From NCBI GenBank assembly GCA_013349295.1, contig DUZW01000008.1, positions 1-64,000 of the forward strand: 64,000 nt of DNA, read 5' to 3'. This DNA is from Deltaproteobacteria bacterium (GTDB taxonomy: Bacteria; Desulfobacterota; Desulfobulbia; Desulfobulbales; Desulfurivibrionaceae). Below the pieces are notes generated by a model, which worked only from the letters and a program-made list of their open reading frames with translations, searched no databases and had not been told where the DNA came from. Position 1 is the stretch's first letter. Every line of letters begins with the position of its first letter. Made by a program: the position numbers and the translations under genes. Below are positions 7,523 to 17,491 of the stretch, piece by piece.

Positions 7523-9379
7523 TTATGCGTCCGTGGTAAAATTCACCTTACATTTTTCATAAACATAGGTGAACAGCGAACTCGCCCCTTCCTCGGCCCC
7601 CAGCATATCACTGCGCAAGGCGGCAAAGATCTGCCTTCCCACCCCGTACCGCTGTGCCCCAAGCTCGGCCTCGGCATACTCCCGCTTGGCTAGCTCCGCC
7701 GCATCCACCAACAACTCCAGACTCCCCGCCCCCACATCGATCCGGATCAGATCCCCGTCCCGCACCTTGGCCAGCAACCCGCCGCACAACGCCTCCGGGG
7801 TCACATGGATGGCGGCCGGCACCTTGCCGGAAGCGCCGGAGAGCCTGCCGTCGGTGACCATGGCCACCCGGTAGCCCCGATCCATGACCACGGCCAGCGG
7901 GGTGATCAGCTTGTGCAGCTCGGGCATGCCCGTGGCCTGCGGCCCCTGAAAGCGGATGACTGCCACCAGATCCCGGTCCAGGTTGCCTGCCCGGAAGGCC
8001 TCTTCCAGTCCGGCCTGGGTATGAAATACCATGGCCGGGGCCTCGATCCGGGTTGCCGGACCATCTGTCAGGGACGAGACCTTGATTACCGCCCTCCCGA
8101 GATTGCCGTCCAGCACCTTGAGCCCGCCGCTGGGGGAAAACGGTTGGGCCACCGAGGCGATGACCTCGGGCGTTAGCGAACCCTTCGGCCCCTCGGACCA
8201 TTCGGCCTTGCCGGCCACCAGCGCCGGAACCTGGGTGTAACGCTCAAGCCCCTCCCCGGCCACGGTCAGCACCTCGTTATGAAGGAAACCGCCGGCAAGC
8301 AATTCACCGATCAGCACCGCCATGCCGCCCGCATCCTGAAAACTGTTGATGTCGCCTGGGCCATTGGGGTAGATCCGCACCAGCAACGGCACCGCCTCGG
8401 AGATTTCGGAAAAATCATCCCAGTTGATCCGGATGCCTGCGGCGCGGGCAATTGCCACCAGATGCATGGTCTGGTTGGTGGAGCCGCCGGTGGCCAGCAA
8501 CCCGACGATGCCGTTGACCACCGACCGTTCGCTGATCACCCGCCCGAGGGGGGTATAATTGGCTCCCAGATGGGTAAGCTCGCAGACCCTGGCCGAAACC
8601 GCATTGGTCAACGCTTCGCGCAGTGGATCGTCCGGGTTGACGAATGAGGCGCCGGGCAGGTGCAGCCCCATGATCTCGGCGATCAACTGGTTGCTGTTGG
8701 CCGTGCCGTAAAAGGTGCAGGTTCCGGCCCCGTGATAAGAGGCGCACTCCACCGCCAGCATCTCCTCCCTGGTGATATTGCCCTGGGCAAACTGCTCCCT
8801 GGCCCGGGCCTTTTCCCGATTGGAGAGTCCGGAACGCATGGGCCCGCCCGGCACCAGGATCATGGGCAGATGCCCGAACTGCAACGCCCCCAGCAGGAGG
8901 CCGGGAAGAATCTTATCGCAAATCCCCAGAAGCAGGGCGCCGTCAAAGACATTGTGGGAGAGGCCGATCACCGTGGACATGGCGATGACGTCCCGACTGA
9001 TCAGACTGAGATCCATGCCCGGCTCGCCCTGGGTGACCCCGTCGCACATGGCAGGCACTCCGGCTGCCACCTGGGCCGTGCCGCCAGCCTCGGCCACTGC
9101 CTTCTTGATCATGGTCGGGTAATGCTCGTAGGTGTGGTGGGCCGAAAGCATATCGTTGTACGAAGTGATGATGCCGATATTGGGTGAGTGGACGGTGCGC
9201 AGGGCCTGACATTCCTCGCCCTGACAAACCGCCATGGCATGGGCCAGATTGCTGCTGGGCTGGTGGTGCCGGAAGGGTCCGCTCACCCTGGCCGCCTCCA
9301 TGTTGCGCAGATAGCTTTGGCGATGGGCCAGGCTGCGAGTGATGATCCGGTCGGTAACCTTTTCGACGATGCTATTCAT
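7523..9379 (-). CDS. edd: phosphogluconate dehydratase
   Basis: A 618-residue IlvD/Edd dehydratase that converts 6-phosphogluconate to KDPG. Recognisable stretches include SYNDMLSAHHTYEHYP, PAMCDGVTQGEPGM, GICDKILPG, and VTDGRLSGASGKVPAAIHV; the conserved cysteines that hold the Fe-S cluster are present (the first in AMCDG, the next in GICDK). Length matches the Edd branch, longer than IlvD. The ATG at 9379 is preceded by AAGGA; longer upstream readings run into pgl. It follows pgl by 13 bases and so is co-transcribed with it. With zwf, pgl and eda it gives a complete Entner-Doudoroff route. Confidence 0.95.
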   Translation of the reverse strand: MNSIVEKVTDRIITRSLAHRQSYLRNMEAARVSGPFRHHQPSSNLAHAMAVCQGEECQALRTVHSPNIGIITSYNDMLSAHHTYEHYPTMIKKAVAEAGGTAQVAAGVPAMCDGVTQGEPGMDLSLISRDVIAMSTVIGLSHNVFDGALLLGICDKILPGLLLGALQFGHLPMILVPGGPMRSGLSNREKARAREQFAQGNITREEMLAVECASYHGAGTCTFYGTANSNQLIAEIMGLHLPGASFVNPDDPLREALTNAVSARVCELTHLGANYTPLGRVISERSVVNGIVGLLATGGSTNQTMHLVAIARAAGIRINWDDFSEISEAVPLLVRIYPNGPGDINSFQDAGGMAVLIGELLAGGFLHNEVLTVAGEGLERYTQVPALVAGKAEWSEGPKGSLTPEVIASVAQPFSPSGGLKVLDGNLGRAVIKVSSLTDGPATRIEAPAMVFHTQAGLEEAFRAGNLDRDLVAVIRFQGPQATGMPELHKLITPLAVVMDRGYRVAMVTDGRLSGASGKVPAAIHVTPEALCGGLLAKVRDGDLIRIDVGAGSLELLVDAAELAKREYAEAELGAQRYGVGRQIFAALRSDMLGAEEGASSLFTYVYEKCKVNFTTDA

Positions 9380-9392
9380 GGCTGTTCCTTTT

Positions 9393-10085
9393 TCATGGTG
9401 CCCAAAAAACCGTAACCGGCGCGGCGCGGCGCAGCACAGCCCGGATGGGCATCTCCTCAACCGGCCCGTCGGCCATTGCCATTTCGTACACCGCGCGCTT
9501 GTCCGGCCCGGCAATATGGAGGATGATTTGCCTGCTGTGCAGCAGGGTGGGCAGGGTCATGGTCATCCGCTCATGCGGGGCGACCGGCGGGGTGATAGCC
9601 ATACAGAGCTTACCGGAGTCCGGAGCCAGCGCCTCATGAAGCCGCGCTGCCTGAGGAAACAACGAGGCGGTATGGCCGTCGTTGCCCAGGCCCAGGATCA
9701 ACACATCAAAAGGAGCCGCCAACCCGGCAAGACGGACACCGCACTCTTTTTCGCCCTGGGCCGCGGTGGGGGCTTCGGTCTTAAGGCCCACAAAGCGCGC
9801 GGCGGCGGCCCGATTCTGCAAAAGATGGCGCCGCACCAGATGTTCATTGCTGTCCGCATCGGTTTGGCCCACCCAGCGTTCATCCGCCAGGGTGATCGTC
9901 ACCTGTTGCCAATCGAGCGCCAGCTCCGAAAGGGCCGCAAAAAAAGGCACCGGGGTGGAGCCGCCGGACACCACCAGACTTGCCCTGCCCCGTTCCCTGA
10001 TTCCGGCCCGCAGCAGCTCGGCAACCTGAGCGGCCAACGCCGCCACCAGCTTGGCGGAATCCTTAAACTCCTTGAATTCAGGCAT
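9393..10085 (-). CDS. pgl: 6-phosphogluconolactonase
   Basis: A 230-residue DevB/SOL-type lactonase that hydrolyses 6-phosphogluconolactone. Visible signatures are VVSGGSTPVPFF, TLADERWV, DSNEHLVRRHLL and LGLGNDGHTASLFP. It lies between zwf and edd on the same strand, the usual grouping. The start at 10085 gives a normal length. A 311-bp gap to zwf holds a family 2 repeat, so zwf and pgl may be partly uncoupled. Confidence 0.94.
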   Translation of the reverse strand: MPEFKEFKDSAKLVAALAAQVAELLRAGIRERGRASLVVSGGSTPVPFFAALSELALDWQQVTITLADERWVGQTDADSNEHLVRRHLLQNRAAAARFVGLKTEAPTAAQGEKECGVRLAGLAAPFDVLILGLGNDGHTASLFPQAARLHEALAPDSGKLCMAITPPVAPHERMTMTLPTLLHSRQIILHIAGPDKRAVYEMAMADGPVEEMPIRAVLRRAAPVTVFWAP

Positions 10086-10297
10086 TACCCACTCCCTTAC
10101 TCGTTATAATCGTTCGCCAGGAACGAAAAAAGTATCTCAATCTCTGATGGACTCGTAATCCTTCTCAATTTGCTTGAGGCAACTGCTTCGACAAGCACGG
10201 CACGAACGGAATATCAATACATTAAGGCAACGTCCGTTCACCCTGGGCCCTGTCGAAGGGCTGTTGTTACGACTCCATCAATCTCTGAACTGTAAAG

Positions 10298-10393
10298 GTT
10301 CAGCCGGGCCGCAGATGCGCGCAAGAGGCCTGCGAAGTGTGCTAGTTATTGCACATGCGCAGGCCGATGACAAAACAGAGGGGTGCTGCGGGA
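10298..10393 (-). repeat. dispersed structured repeat, family 2, copy 1
   Basis: About 95 bp, matching 35391-35482 in the opposite orientation. Shared blocks are GTCATCGGCC, a TGTGC...GCACA hairpin, GGCCTCTT, GCATCTGCGGCC and GCTGAAC. The hairpin arms are kept while the loop changes in length and sequence (here GTGTGC-TAGTTATT-GCACA). It lies between zwf and pgl in an otherwise tight gene set. Confidence 0.75.
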
Positions 10394-10396
10394 CGT

Positions 10397-11851
10397 TTAT
10401 TCATCCCAGGCCCGGCCATCCCGGGCCATCAACGCCACCGAGGCCACCGGCCCCCAGGTGCCGGCGGCATAGGGCATGGGCGCATCGTTGCTGGTGCGCC
10501 AGGCGTCCTGAATGGAATCAATCCAGGTCCAAGCCTGTTCCACCTCGTCGCGGCGGATAAAGAGGGACTGGCTCCCCTCCAGGGCGGCCAGAAGCAGACG
10601 TTCGTAGGCATCGGCGACATGCTCCTCCGACTTGAAGGCCTCGCAAAAACTCAAATCGAGCATGGTCCGTTGCAACTTGACCCCCGAGCCGATGCCCGGA
10701 ACCTTGTTCAGCATCTCGATCTCCACCCCTTCATCGGGCTGAAGACGGATAATCAGCTTGTTGGAAGGCAGGTTCTTGTAGCTTTCCCGAAAGATGTTGT
10801 GGGGCAACCGCTTGAAGTAGATCACCACCTCGGAGAGCTTCTTGGTCATGCGCTTGCCGGTCCGCAGATAGAAAGGCACCCCGGCCCAGCGCCAGTTGTC
10901 GATATCCACCCGGAGGGCGACAAAGGTTTCCGTCATACTCCGGGGGGGTCCGACCTCATCCCCCTGGTAGCCCGGCACCGGCCCGCCCTTGAGAAACCCG
11001 GCGGTGTACTGGCCCCGGACGGTTTTTTCCTCGACATTGTCCCTGGTGATGGGCCGCAACGCCTTGAGAACCTTAAGTTTTTCATTACGGATGCTTTCGC
11101 TGCCCAGGGTGACCGGCGGCTCCATGGCCACCAGGGAGAGGATCTGCAAAAGATGATTTTGCACCATATCACGGAGCTGGCCGGACTTATCGAAATATCC
11201 CCAGCGGCCCTCGATCCCCACCTCCTCGGCCACGGTGATCTGGACATGATCAATGGTGGTGTTGTCCCAGTTGGTGGTGAAGATGGAATTGGCGAAGCGC
11301 AGCGCCACCAGGTTGAGCACCGTTTCCTTGCCCAGGTAATGATCGATCCGGTAGACCTGTTCTTCCTTAAAAAATTGCGCCACCGCGTCGTTGATGAGCT
11401 TCGAGGAGGCGAGATCGGTCCCCAGCGGTTTTTCAAGGACCACCCGGGTCTGTTCCGTGACCAGCCCGGCCCGCGCCAATCCCTGGCAGATATCACCGTA
11501 GATGGAGGGCGGCACGGCACAGTAATTGACCATGACCCGACGGACCGGATCGACAATCTCGCAGAGTTTGCCGTACTGGTCATGATTGTCGAGATCGATC
11601 TGCACATAACGCAGCCGCCCGGCGAACCGCTCCCAAGCCTGACTCTCCACCTTCTCCTTCATGAAGGTGGTCAGACTTTCCTTGGCCAGGGCGACATACG
11701 CCTCCGCGGTCATCTCCCGGCGCGCCACCCCGACAATCAGCAAGCTCGGCTCAAGGAGTCCGGCTTTGTCGAGCTGATAGAGGGAAGGGATCAACTTATG
11801 GGTGGCCAGATCGCCATGGGCACCGAACAAGACAAAATCACATGGTTGCAT
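10397..11851 (-). CDS. zwf: glucose-6-phosphate 1-dehydrogenase
   Basis: A 484-residue enzyme oxidising glucose 6-phosphate to the lactone with NAD(P)+. The nucleotide-binding motif is GAHGDLATHKL at the N-terminus and the active-site motif is RIDHYLGKE. TGKRMTKK and the C-terminal WxWxD-type ending are as in the family. I start at the ATG at 11851, preceded by GAGAGG, giving an N-terminus MQPCDFVLFGAHGD; an in-frame ATG lies further upstream at 11878. First gene of the zwf-pgl-edd set. Confidence 0.95.
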   Translation of the reverse strand: MQPCDFVLFGAHGDLATHKLIPSLYQLDKAGLLEPSLLIVGVARREMTAEAYVALAKESLTTFMKEKVESQAWERFAGRLRYVQIDLDNHDQYGKLCEIVDPVRRVMVNYCAVPPSIYGDICQGLARAGLVTEQTRVVLEKPLGTDLASSKLINDAVAQFFKEEQVYRIDHYLGKETVLNLVALRFANSIFTTNWDNTTIDHVQITVAEEVGIEGRWGYFDKSGQLRDMVQNHLLQILSLVAMEPPVTLGSESIRNEKLKVLKALRPITRDNVEEKTVRGQYTAGFLKGGPVPGYQGDEVGPPRSMTETFVALRVDIDNWRWAGVPFYLRTGKRMTKKLSEVVIYFKRLPHNIFRESYKNLPSNKLIIRLQPDEGVEIEMLNKVPGIGSGVKLQRTMLDLSFCEAFKSEEHVADAYERLLLAALEGSQSLFIRRDEVEQAWTWIDSIQDAWRTSNDAPMPYAAGTWGPVASVALMARDGRAWDE

Positions 11852-11917
11852 TTTTTCCTCTCTGATCTTTTCGGCCATTTTTCGATGGGACAACCGGGCG
11901 CCCTGCTTTTCTTAAAA

Positions 11918-11946
11918 GACTACGGTTGTTTCAAAAATGAAGTCAA
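11918..11946 (-). promoter_or_regulatory. candidate sigma-70 promoter of zwf
   Basis: On the minus strand TTGACT (11946-11941) and TAGTCT (11923-11918) are separated by 17 bases and lie about 70 bases before the zwf start. The -10 is imperfect. Confidence 0.35.
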
Positions 11947-12029
11947 GCAAAATATAGGGGTGATATCCGCACAATCCGCACGCACTCTGGTCGCAAGAGG
12001 GGGTCTGCGAACAGGTTAGAGACAGATAT

Positions 12030-13196
12030 TCACTGTCCGGAAGGAGGTTGCTGCCCGGATTTTTGCCGCAAGCGAAATTGCGGCCGGTCGAGCCAGTAAG
12101 AGGAGGACACCCCGCCTCGGTAGGCATCAAGGGCCTCGGGGGAGGAATTGACCCGGAGGTTGCTGTAGCTTCCATCCTTGTTTTCCCAGCGTTCATGCCA
12201 ATAGACCGCCCCCTTGACCCTCTGGTATTTCGTCTGTATATCCCCAAAGGCCTTGGCGATGAATTCGGCCTTGTTACCGGCCGGCGGGAATTCACCAACG
12301 CCCCATTCCGCCAGGATAACAGGCTTCCGGGGATCCAACCGGCATATTTCCTCATAGGGTCTATCCATCACGTTATAAAACCAGCCCCACACCTGGTCTT
12401 GAGACATCTTTCCATAGACGCTCAGCCCCAACCAGTCCACATAGTCCGCCCCGGGATAGTAATTGGCCATCATGTTCCATGGCTCATGGGGTATGGAATA
12501 ATGGTTGGCGTGAAAACCCCAGAGGATATTGGTCGCCTGCCGCGCCCTTACCCGATCAACCACATACCGGTATGCCTGTTTCACCAACTCAGGACCGGCA
12601 TAGAGGGGTTGACCGTCTTTATGACCTATAACCTGGCCGCCGCCATAATAGATGCCCGACCAGGGAAACCAGGTTCCGTTCATCTCCAGCCCCCAGGCCA
12701 CCAGAACGGGTTTGCCGTAGCTCCGCGCCGCATCCGCCCACTGGTCAATGTAAGCGTCCCATTTGCCCGCAAGGATATCAGGCAGATTAAAACGGTCCGG
12801 GCGGTGATTTTCCTCATAGGGCCTGTCCCATGGCGACCAGTAGATCATCGGGATCGCCCCATATCCAGAAACGATGCCCACCGTTTTTACGGGAAAGGCC
12901 TGTTCGCCCCAGAAATTCCCAAAGGCCACAATGGCAAGGTGCTTGCCGGTCATCTGCTCAAAGGATGCTATGGCATCATAGGTGACATTGCCCTCACCCT
13001 CGCCGAAATCCACATACGCCCCGGTGTAAGCCCCCTTGCTCGGCATGAGGAGTTCTTCCGGGCCTTGGACCATGGGCTTGGGGGGGGTCTCGGGTTGACA
13101 GCCAAGGCTTAGAGCCAGGCAAAAAAGCACCCCGGCGATACACCCGAAAATTGTTTTTGTCCCGGCGGCTGAATATCTCGTGAGCATTGCCATCAT
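12030..13196 (-). CDS. GH26-like glycoside hydrolase, probable lipoprotein
   Basis: A 388-residue protein with a signal peptide ending LSLGC (C33), an imperfect lipobox that suggests a lipoprotein. The body resembles glycoside hydrolase family 26 (endo-beta-mannanase fold): AWGLEMNGTWFPWSG holds the probable acid/base E171, and VILAEWGVGE the probable nucleophile E297; WGFHAN lies between. The start ATG at 13196 has AGGAA upstream and lies 10 bases after the stop of the large polysaccharide gene, so the two form an operon. It probably trims or degrades the polymer made by its neighbour. Substrate cannot be read from the sequence. Confidence 0.8.
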   Translation of the reverse strand: MMAMLTRYSAAGTKTIFGCIAGVLFCLALSLGCQPETPPKPMVQGPEELLMPSKGAYTGAYVDFGEGEGNVTYDAIASFEQMTGKHLAIVAFGNFWGEQAFPVKTVGIVSGYGAIPMIYWSPWDRPYEENHRPDRFNLPDILAGKWDAYIDQWADAARSYGKPVLVAWGLEMNGTWFPWSGIYYGGGQVIGHKDGQPLYAGPELVKQAYRYVVDRVRARQATNILWGFHANHYSIPHEPWNMMANYYPGADYVDWLGLSVYGKMSQDQVWGWFYNVMDRPYEEICRLDPRKPVILAEWGVGEFPPAGNKAEFIAKAFGDIQTKYQRVKGAVYWHERWENKDGSYSNLRVNSSPEALDAYRGGVSSSYWLDRPQFRLRQKSGQQPPSGQ

Positions 13197-13206
13197 GGTT
13201 CCTGCC

Positions 13207-16200
13207 TTAAGCGTTATAGGTGACCGAGGCGGTTCGGTCGAGTTTGCCCCAGCCGACCAAGACCCCCTTGCTCGCCTTGACGATGGCCTTGACGACCGCA
13301 TAACTTAACACCGGCCGATAAATGAACCGCATGGGCAGGACCAGCCAGATCTGGGACAGAGGCTCCCGCTCGATAAGGCAGGCTACCGCAGCCAAAAGCA
13401 GGTCGGCGCAAAGAAAGATCAGAAAATAGAAATAGAGAATGCTGTTGGCCGGGCTCATCAGGAGCGAGAAAAGCAGAATAGCATCGATGATCGGCCCGAG
13501 CGCCACCAGCAGGATATTGAAAAACCAGGCACTCGGCAGGCTGAACCAGCCCAGCGCCCAGCGTTTTCCATCGAAAAGCAGATCCCTGTGTTTCCAGAGA
13601 CATTGCAGGGTGCCGAACGCCCAACGGAACCTCTGCTTGGCAAAGGTTCTCACGGTCTCTGGGGCCTCGGTCCAGGCCACCCCCCCGGGGGCATAGCAGA
13701 TTTTAAATCCACGCTTGTGCAGACTCAAGGTAAGGTCGGTATCCTCGGCCAGGGTATCGGTGCTGATCCCGCCGGCCTTAAAAACCGCGCTCTTCCTGAA
13801 GGCGCTGACCGCCCCAGGCACCACCGTGATGCAGTTGAGCAGATGATAGGCCCTCCGATCCAGGTTAAAGCCGCAGGTATATTCAAGGGATTGGAACCTG
13901 GCCACAAGCGTCTTGGGGTTGCCGACCCTCGCCCGCCCGGAAACCGCACCCACTGTGGGATCGGCAAATGGCCTGACCAACTCGCCAATGGTCTCCGGAG
14001 TAAACTGGGTATCGGCATCCAGACTGATCACAATTTCGTGGCGGACCGCATCAAAGCCGCTCTTCAAGGCCATGGCCTTGCCAAGGTTGATCTGCCTGAG
14101 AAGCTGGAGACGCGCCTCGCTTTGCGCCATGTCGGCCACGATCCGAGCGGTTTCGTCCATTGAGCCGTCGTCCACCACCAGCACCTCGATCTCGCCGGGG
14201 TAGGCGGTGTTCAATACCGCCCGTAATGTCTGGCCGACAACCTTTTCCTCGTTGTAGGCTGCGATCAGAACGCTTACCGGCGGACACAAACCAGAGGGCG
14301 GAGGCCAAACCAACCCGGCATCGCCCGCTCTGCGGCTCCGGATCGCCAGCCAGGCCACGCTTAAGGTCCTTACCACAATCAGAGTAGTAGCCACGATCAT
14401 AAAGGCCCAGAAAAATTCCGCCACCCCATGGATAGCCTTGAAGCCGCCTTCACTCACCACCCTGCTCATGGGCCGCTGATCTTGGGAAACCGGCGGCATC
14501 AACTGCGCCGGTGGAACCCCGAGCATGGCGCCCAAGGGAAGAATAGTATCCCCCCTGACCAACAAGTAATCGATGATCCTGGGCAAGGCCTCAACGGTCT
14601 GGGTCCGATCACCGCCCGCATCATGGAGCAAAACAATACTCCCGCCCTGCCGGCGGCCATTTTTGACATTCTCAAGCATTGCCGCCACCCCCGGCATCGA
14701 CCAATCCTCCGGATCAATATCTTCGGTGGCGGTGATGTACCCCAGCTTCTGGGCAAGCATGATAGGGAGCAACTCTTCCGGGTCATGGGGATTGGTGTCG
14801 GCGTTATAGGGCGGCCTGAAAAGAATGGTGGAATGGCCGGTTATGGCCTCGATCAACCGTTGGGTTGCATTGAATTCCAGGTAAGCCCGCTCCTCCGAGA
14901 CCAGGGCGATATTCGGGTGGGTATAGGTGTGAACCCCCACCGTATGACCCTCGCGAACGATGCGCCTGACCAAATCGGGATATTTTTCCATGTTCGCACC
15001 CACCATGAAAAAAGTGGCGCTTACCCCTTTGGCCTTGAGAATATCGAGGATTTTCGGGGTCCACTGGGGATCGGGGCCGTCATCAAAGGTGATGGCGACA
15101 GCGTCCCCTGCTCCCTTGCCCTGATGCACCATGGTGAGATAACTTGGAAATTTCTCATACCGGGCAAGCACCACGTCCTCGGAATTATCTTTTTGTTCCC
15201 GCACGAGCTGTCGCGCCCCATCGACCTGATCATCCGCAATGGTGATAAAATTCCCCCGGCCGATATGGGCTATCATGGCTCCTGTCCGGATGGTTTCCAG
15301 GGAGGCAAGATTCTTCAGGCTAAGCTCCAGGGAGGGCTCCATTTTCAGGACCTGCCAGACCCCGGGATCCTCCGTGCCGAGCCGCGTGATGGCAACGCCT
15401 CCGACATGGCTCGCTCTTCCGGCCTTGAGCTGGTTTAAAAAGGTAACCGCGTCCAGGAACCAGAGGGTATGGGGTGTGCCCGAATCTTCATAGACAAAAT
15501 GCGGATTGTAGGTGGGCGCATCAAAATCACAGGAGCTGAGTGAGGAGCGGCCTGCCCGGCTCATCACATCCTGAAAACGGACGGTCTCCGCCTCCTTTTC
15601 TCCCTCGGCCCAATCATAACCATAGGAACCAAGGCCCAAAACCCACTGTGCCGGTTTCCCGTATTCGATCATGGTCTCAAGCCAGCCGTTGAACCATTCC
15701 CATGAGGCAATCGGCCCAGGCGGGTCGGATTCGGAATTCTCATCATGGAGCATGGCGACAAAGTGGTCGACATGTTCGGCCAGACCATCCAGATCAAAGA
15801 CCGCAAGCTCCCTGCCCATGGGCACGCACAGCCACAATTCCAGACCTTCGCCGTGGAGCGCCGAAGCAATCTTGTTCAGCAAGGCCGTCATGGCGCCCTG
15901 ATAGGACGGATCGACCTTTTCCCAATCGATGATGACCCCACCCGCCCCCATCCCCTTGAGATGCACCTTGAGGTTGGCGATAAACTGCTCCTGCCTGGCA
16001 GCCGGCCCGTTGATAAGCCCTTCAACCGCCTCGGGCTGCCAGGCCCCCTCCCTGCCCAAATTACGGAGAAGAGGCAGCAGGACAATGCCCCGATCCTTCA
16101 CCAAATCAAGAACCTTCTGCTCCGTGACCATCTTGAGTCCGCCGCGGCCATCCACCACGGTCAACCAGTCCGGGGAGAGGTGGGTCAGGGTTTCGGCATG

Positions 16201-16671
16201 GGCCTTAAGGGAATCGAAGCCGGCAGGATCCCACCCTTCATAAAAACCAAGGCGGATCTCCTGGAGACAAGTGGATTCAGGAACCTGCTTTTTTCCCAGG
16301 GAGGATACGGAGTCCGATTCCTTTGCAATGAAGGGGAAGAACACCGCATCGCTGTTGTTACCCTTGGAAAAATTCAGCCATAGCGGCCGCGTTGCCGGTT
16401 GCCCGGCCGGATGTTCCTTAACCTGGAGGGTCTTCAGCCGGGACTTGAGTTGCCGCACCGCGGGGGGGAGGGTGGTAAGCTGCGAGGGAAGAAACAGGGC
16501 CTGAACGAAGAGGATCACCCCGATAAAAAACAAAAGCCCCGTGACAAACAGAAAGAACCGGAGCCTGGGCCAGCGTTTGCCACCCGCATCCAAAAAGACA
16601 AAGGAATTCCTATCGGCGGGGCCGGAAGGAGAAGGATTTTTTGCTTGGCCGGTGTTATCCGTCAGTTTCAT
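13207..16671 (-). CDS. three-domain polysaccharide protein: GH18-like, NodB deacetylase, GT2 synthase
   Basis: A 1154-residue membrane protein. A transmembrane segment lies at about 38-60. Residues ~137-440 resemble glycoside hydrolase family 18, with GVIIDWEKV (E251 as likely acid; the upstream aspartates of the usual motif are absent). Residues ~520-710 are a NodB-type polysaccharide deacetylase: TFDDGPD (D530, D531), HTYTHP (H571, H575), FRPPY and LLHDAGG. A membrane segment (~740-765) leads into a family 2 glycosyltransferase (~787-1040) with VVDDGS, DAD (D875, D877), EDTD and QRFRW, followed by several membrane helices. This order suggests a processive beta-glycan synthase whose product is deacetylated and possibly cut outside, as in poly-N-acetylglucosamine systems. 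The start has GAGG upstream. It is followed by a GH26-like gene. Confidence 0.85.
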   Translation of the reverse strand: MKLTDNTGQAKNPSPSGPADRNSFVFLDAGGKRWPRLRFFLFVTGLLFFIGVILFVQALFLPSQLTTLPPAVRQLKSRLKTLQVKEHPAGQPATRPLWLNFSKGNNSDAVFFPFIAKESDSVSSLGKKQVPESTCLQEIRLGFYEGWDPAGFDSLKAHAETLTHLSPDWLTVVDGRGGLKMVTEQKVLDLVKDRGIVLLPLLRNLGREGAWQPEAVEGLINGPAARQEQFIANLKVHLKGMGAGGVIIDWEKVDPSYQGAMTALLNKIASALHGEGLELWLCVPMGRELAVFDLDGLAEHVDHFVAMLHDENSESDPPGPIASWEWFNGWLETMIEYGKPAQWVLGLGSYGYDWAEGEKEAETVRFQDVMSRAGRSSLSSCDFDAPTYNPHFVYEDSGTPHTLWFLDAVTFLNQLKAGRASHVGGVAITRLGTEDPGVWQVLKMEPSLELSLKNLASLETIRTGAMIAHIGRGNFITIADDQVDGARQLVREQKDNSEDVVLARYEKFPSYLTMVHQGKGAGDAVAITFDDGPDPQWTPKILDILKAKGVSATFFMVGANMEKYPDLVRRIVREGHTVGVHTYTHPNIALVSEERAYLEFNATQRLIEAITGHSTILFRPPYNADTNPHDPEELLPIMLAQKLGYITATEDIDPEDWSMPGVAAMLENVKNGRRQGGSIVLLHDAGGDRTQTVEALPRIIDYLLVRGDTILPLGAMLGVPPAQLMPPVSQDQRPMSRVVSEGGFKAIHGVAEFFWAFMIVATTLIVVRTLSVAWLAIRSRRAGDAGLVWPPPSGLCPPVSVLIAAYNEEKVVGQTLRAVLNTAYPGEIEVLVVDDGSMDETARIVADMAQSEARLQLLRQINLGKAMALKSGFDAVRHEIVISLDADTQFTPETIGELVRPFADPTVGAVSGRARVGNPKTLVARFQSLEYTCGFNLDRRAYHLLNCITVVPGAVSAFRKSAVFKAGGISTDTLAEDTDLTLSLHKRGFKICYAPGGVAWTEAPETVRTFAKQRFRWAFGTLQCLWKHRDLLFDGKRWALGWFSLPSAWFFNILLVALGPIIDAILLFSLLMSPANSILYFYFLIFLCADLLLAAVACLIEREPLSQIWLVLPMRFIYRPVLSYAVVKAIVKASKGVLVGWGKLDRTASVTYNA

Positions 16672-16885
16672 TTACCTCACCCGCGGAGCGATCGAGCGGA
16701 CACCACCTCTTCATGGGCCGATTCATTGTTGGGCAAGGCGATGCACGCGCGGGATTGCGGATATTCCATCCGCCGGATTATACGCCGATCGCAGATGAAA
16801 AGCTATCTTCCTGAAGGGGGGAGGAGATGCCTGGGATGGAATAAAATCCTTCCCAAGCCGGCGGTGTTTCCCGTATATAGACTCC

Positions 16886-17491
16886 ATGCATACCGACGAC
16901 CCGCGCCCTGGCTTTGCCCAGCGGATGACCAAGGAAGAAATCAATACCTGCCCCATGCAGAGATGGGAAGGGCCCGTCCACGTGGTTCGCACTGCAGAGG
17001 AATTGGGTCGAGCGGTCCGCTCCCTGGCGGCAGAGACCATTCTCGGTTTTGATACGGAAACCCGACCCGCCTACCACAAGGGCGAAAGCTATCTCCCCTC
17101 GCTCCTGCAGCTGGCCGGGAAAAAAGAGGTGTACCTCTTCCAGTTGAAACATCTCGGCCTGCCCGCTCCCCTGCGGGAAATCCTGGCCGACCCCAAGGTG
17201 ATCAAGGCCGGGGTTTCCCTGGCCTATGATCTCCAGGAGCTGCACAAGCTGGCCCAATTCAAGCCGGCCGGCTTTGTGGATCTTGGTAACCTCGCCAAGA
17301 AGGCCGGAATAAAAAACCACGGCCTGCGGGGGTTGGCTGCGGTACTGCTGGGCGTTCGCATTCCCAAAGGGGCGCAGACCTCGAACTGGGCCAGGGATGT
17401 CCTGGCCCAGACCCAGATCCAGTACGCCGCCACCGACGCCTGGGTGGGGAGGGAGTTGTATCTGAAGTTAGGAGAAGAGAGGAAACCCTAG
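16886..17491 (+). CDS. 3'-5' exonuclease, RNase D-like (DEDDy)
   Basis: A 201-residue protein of the DnaQ-like exonuclease fold. The DEDDy residues are visible: FDTET (D56, E58), SLAYDLQEL (D115) and QYAATDAW (Y180, D184). It has the exonuclease domain only, without the HRDC domains of full RNase D, so its substrate (RNA or DNA) is open. The first ATG at 16886 has no clear ribosome binding site; an ATG at 16925 is an alternative. Its stop overlaps by four bases the 3' end of the convergent gene. Confidence 0.85.
   Translation: MHTDDPRPGFAQRMTKEEINTCPMQRWEGPVHVVRTAEELGRAVRSLAAETILGFDTETRPAYHKGESYLPSLLQLAGKKEVYLFQLKHLGLPAPLREILADPKVIKAGVSLAYDLQELHKLAQFKPAGFVDLGNLAKKAGIKNHGLRGLAAVLLGVRIPKGAQTSNWARDVLAQTQIQYAATDAWVGRELYLKLGEERKP

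Noticed and set aside
10349-12019. A 556-codon plus-strand open frame
   Set aside because: It is the antisense shadow of zwf, common in GC-rich genes.
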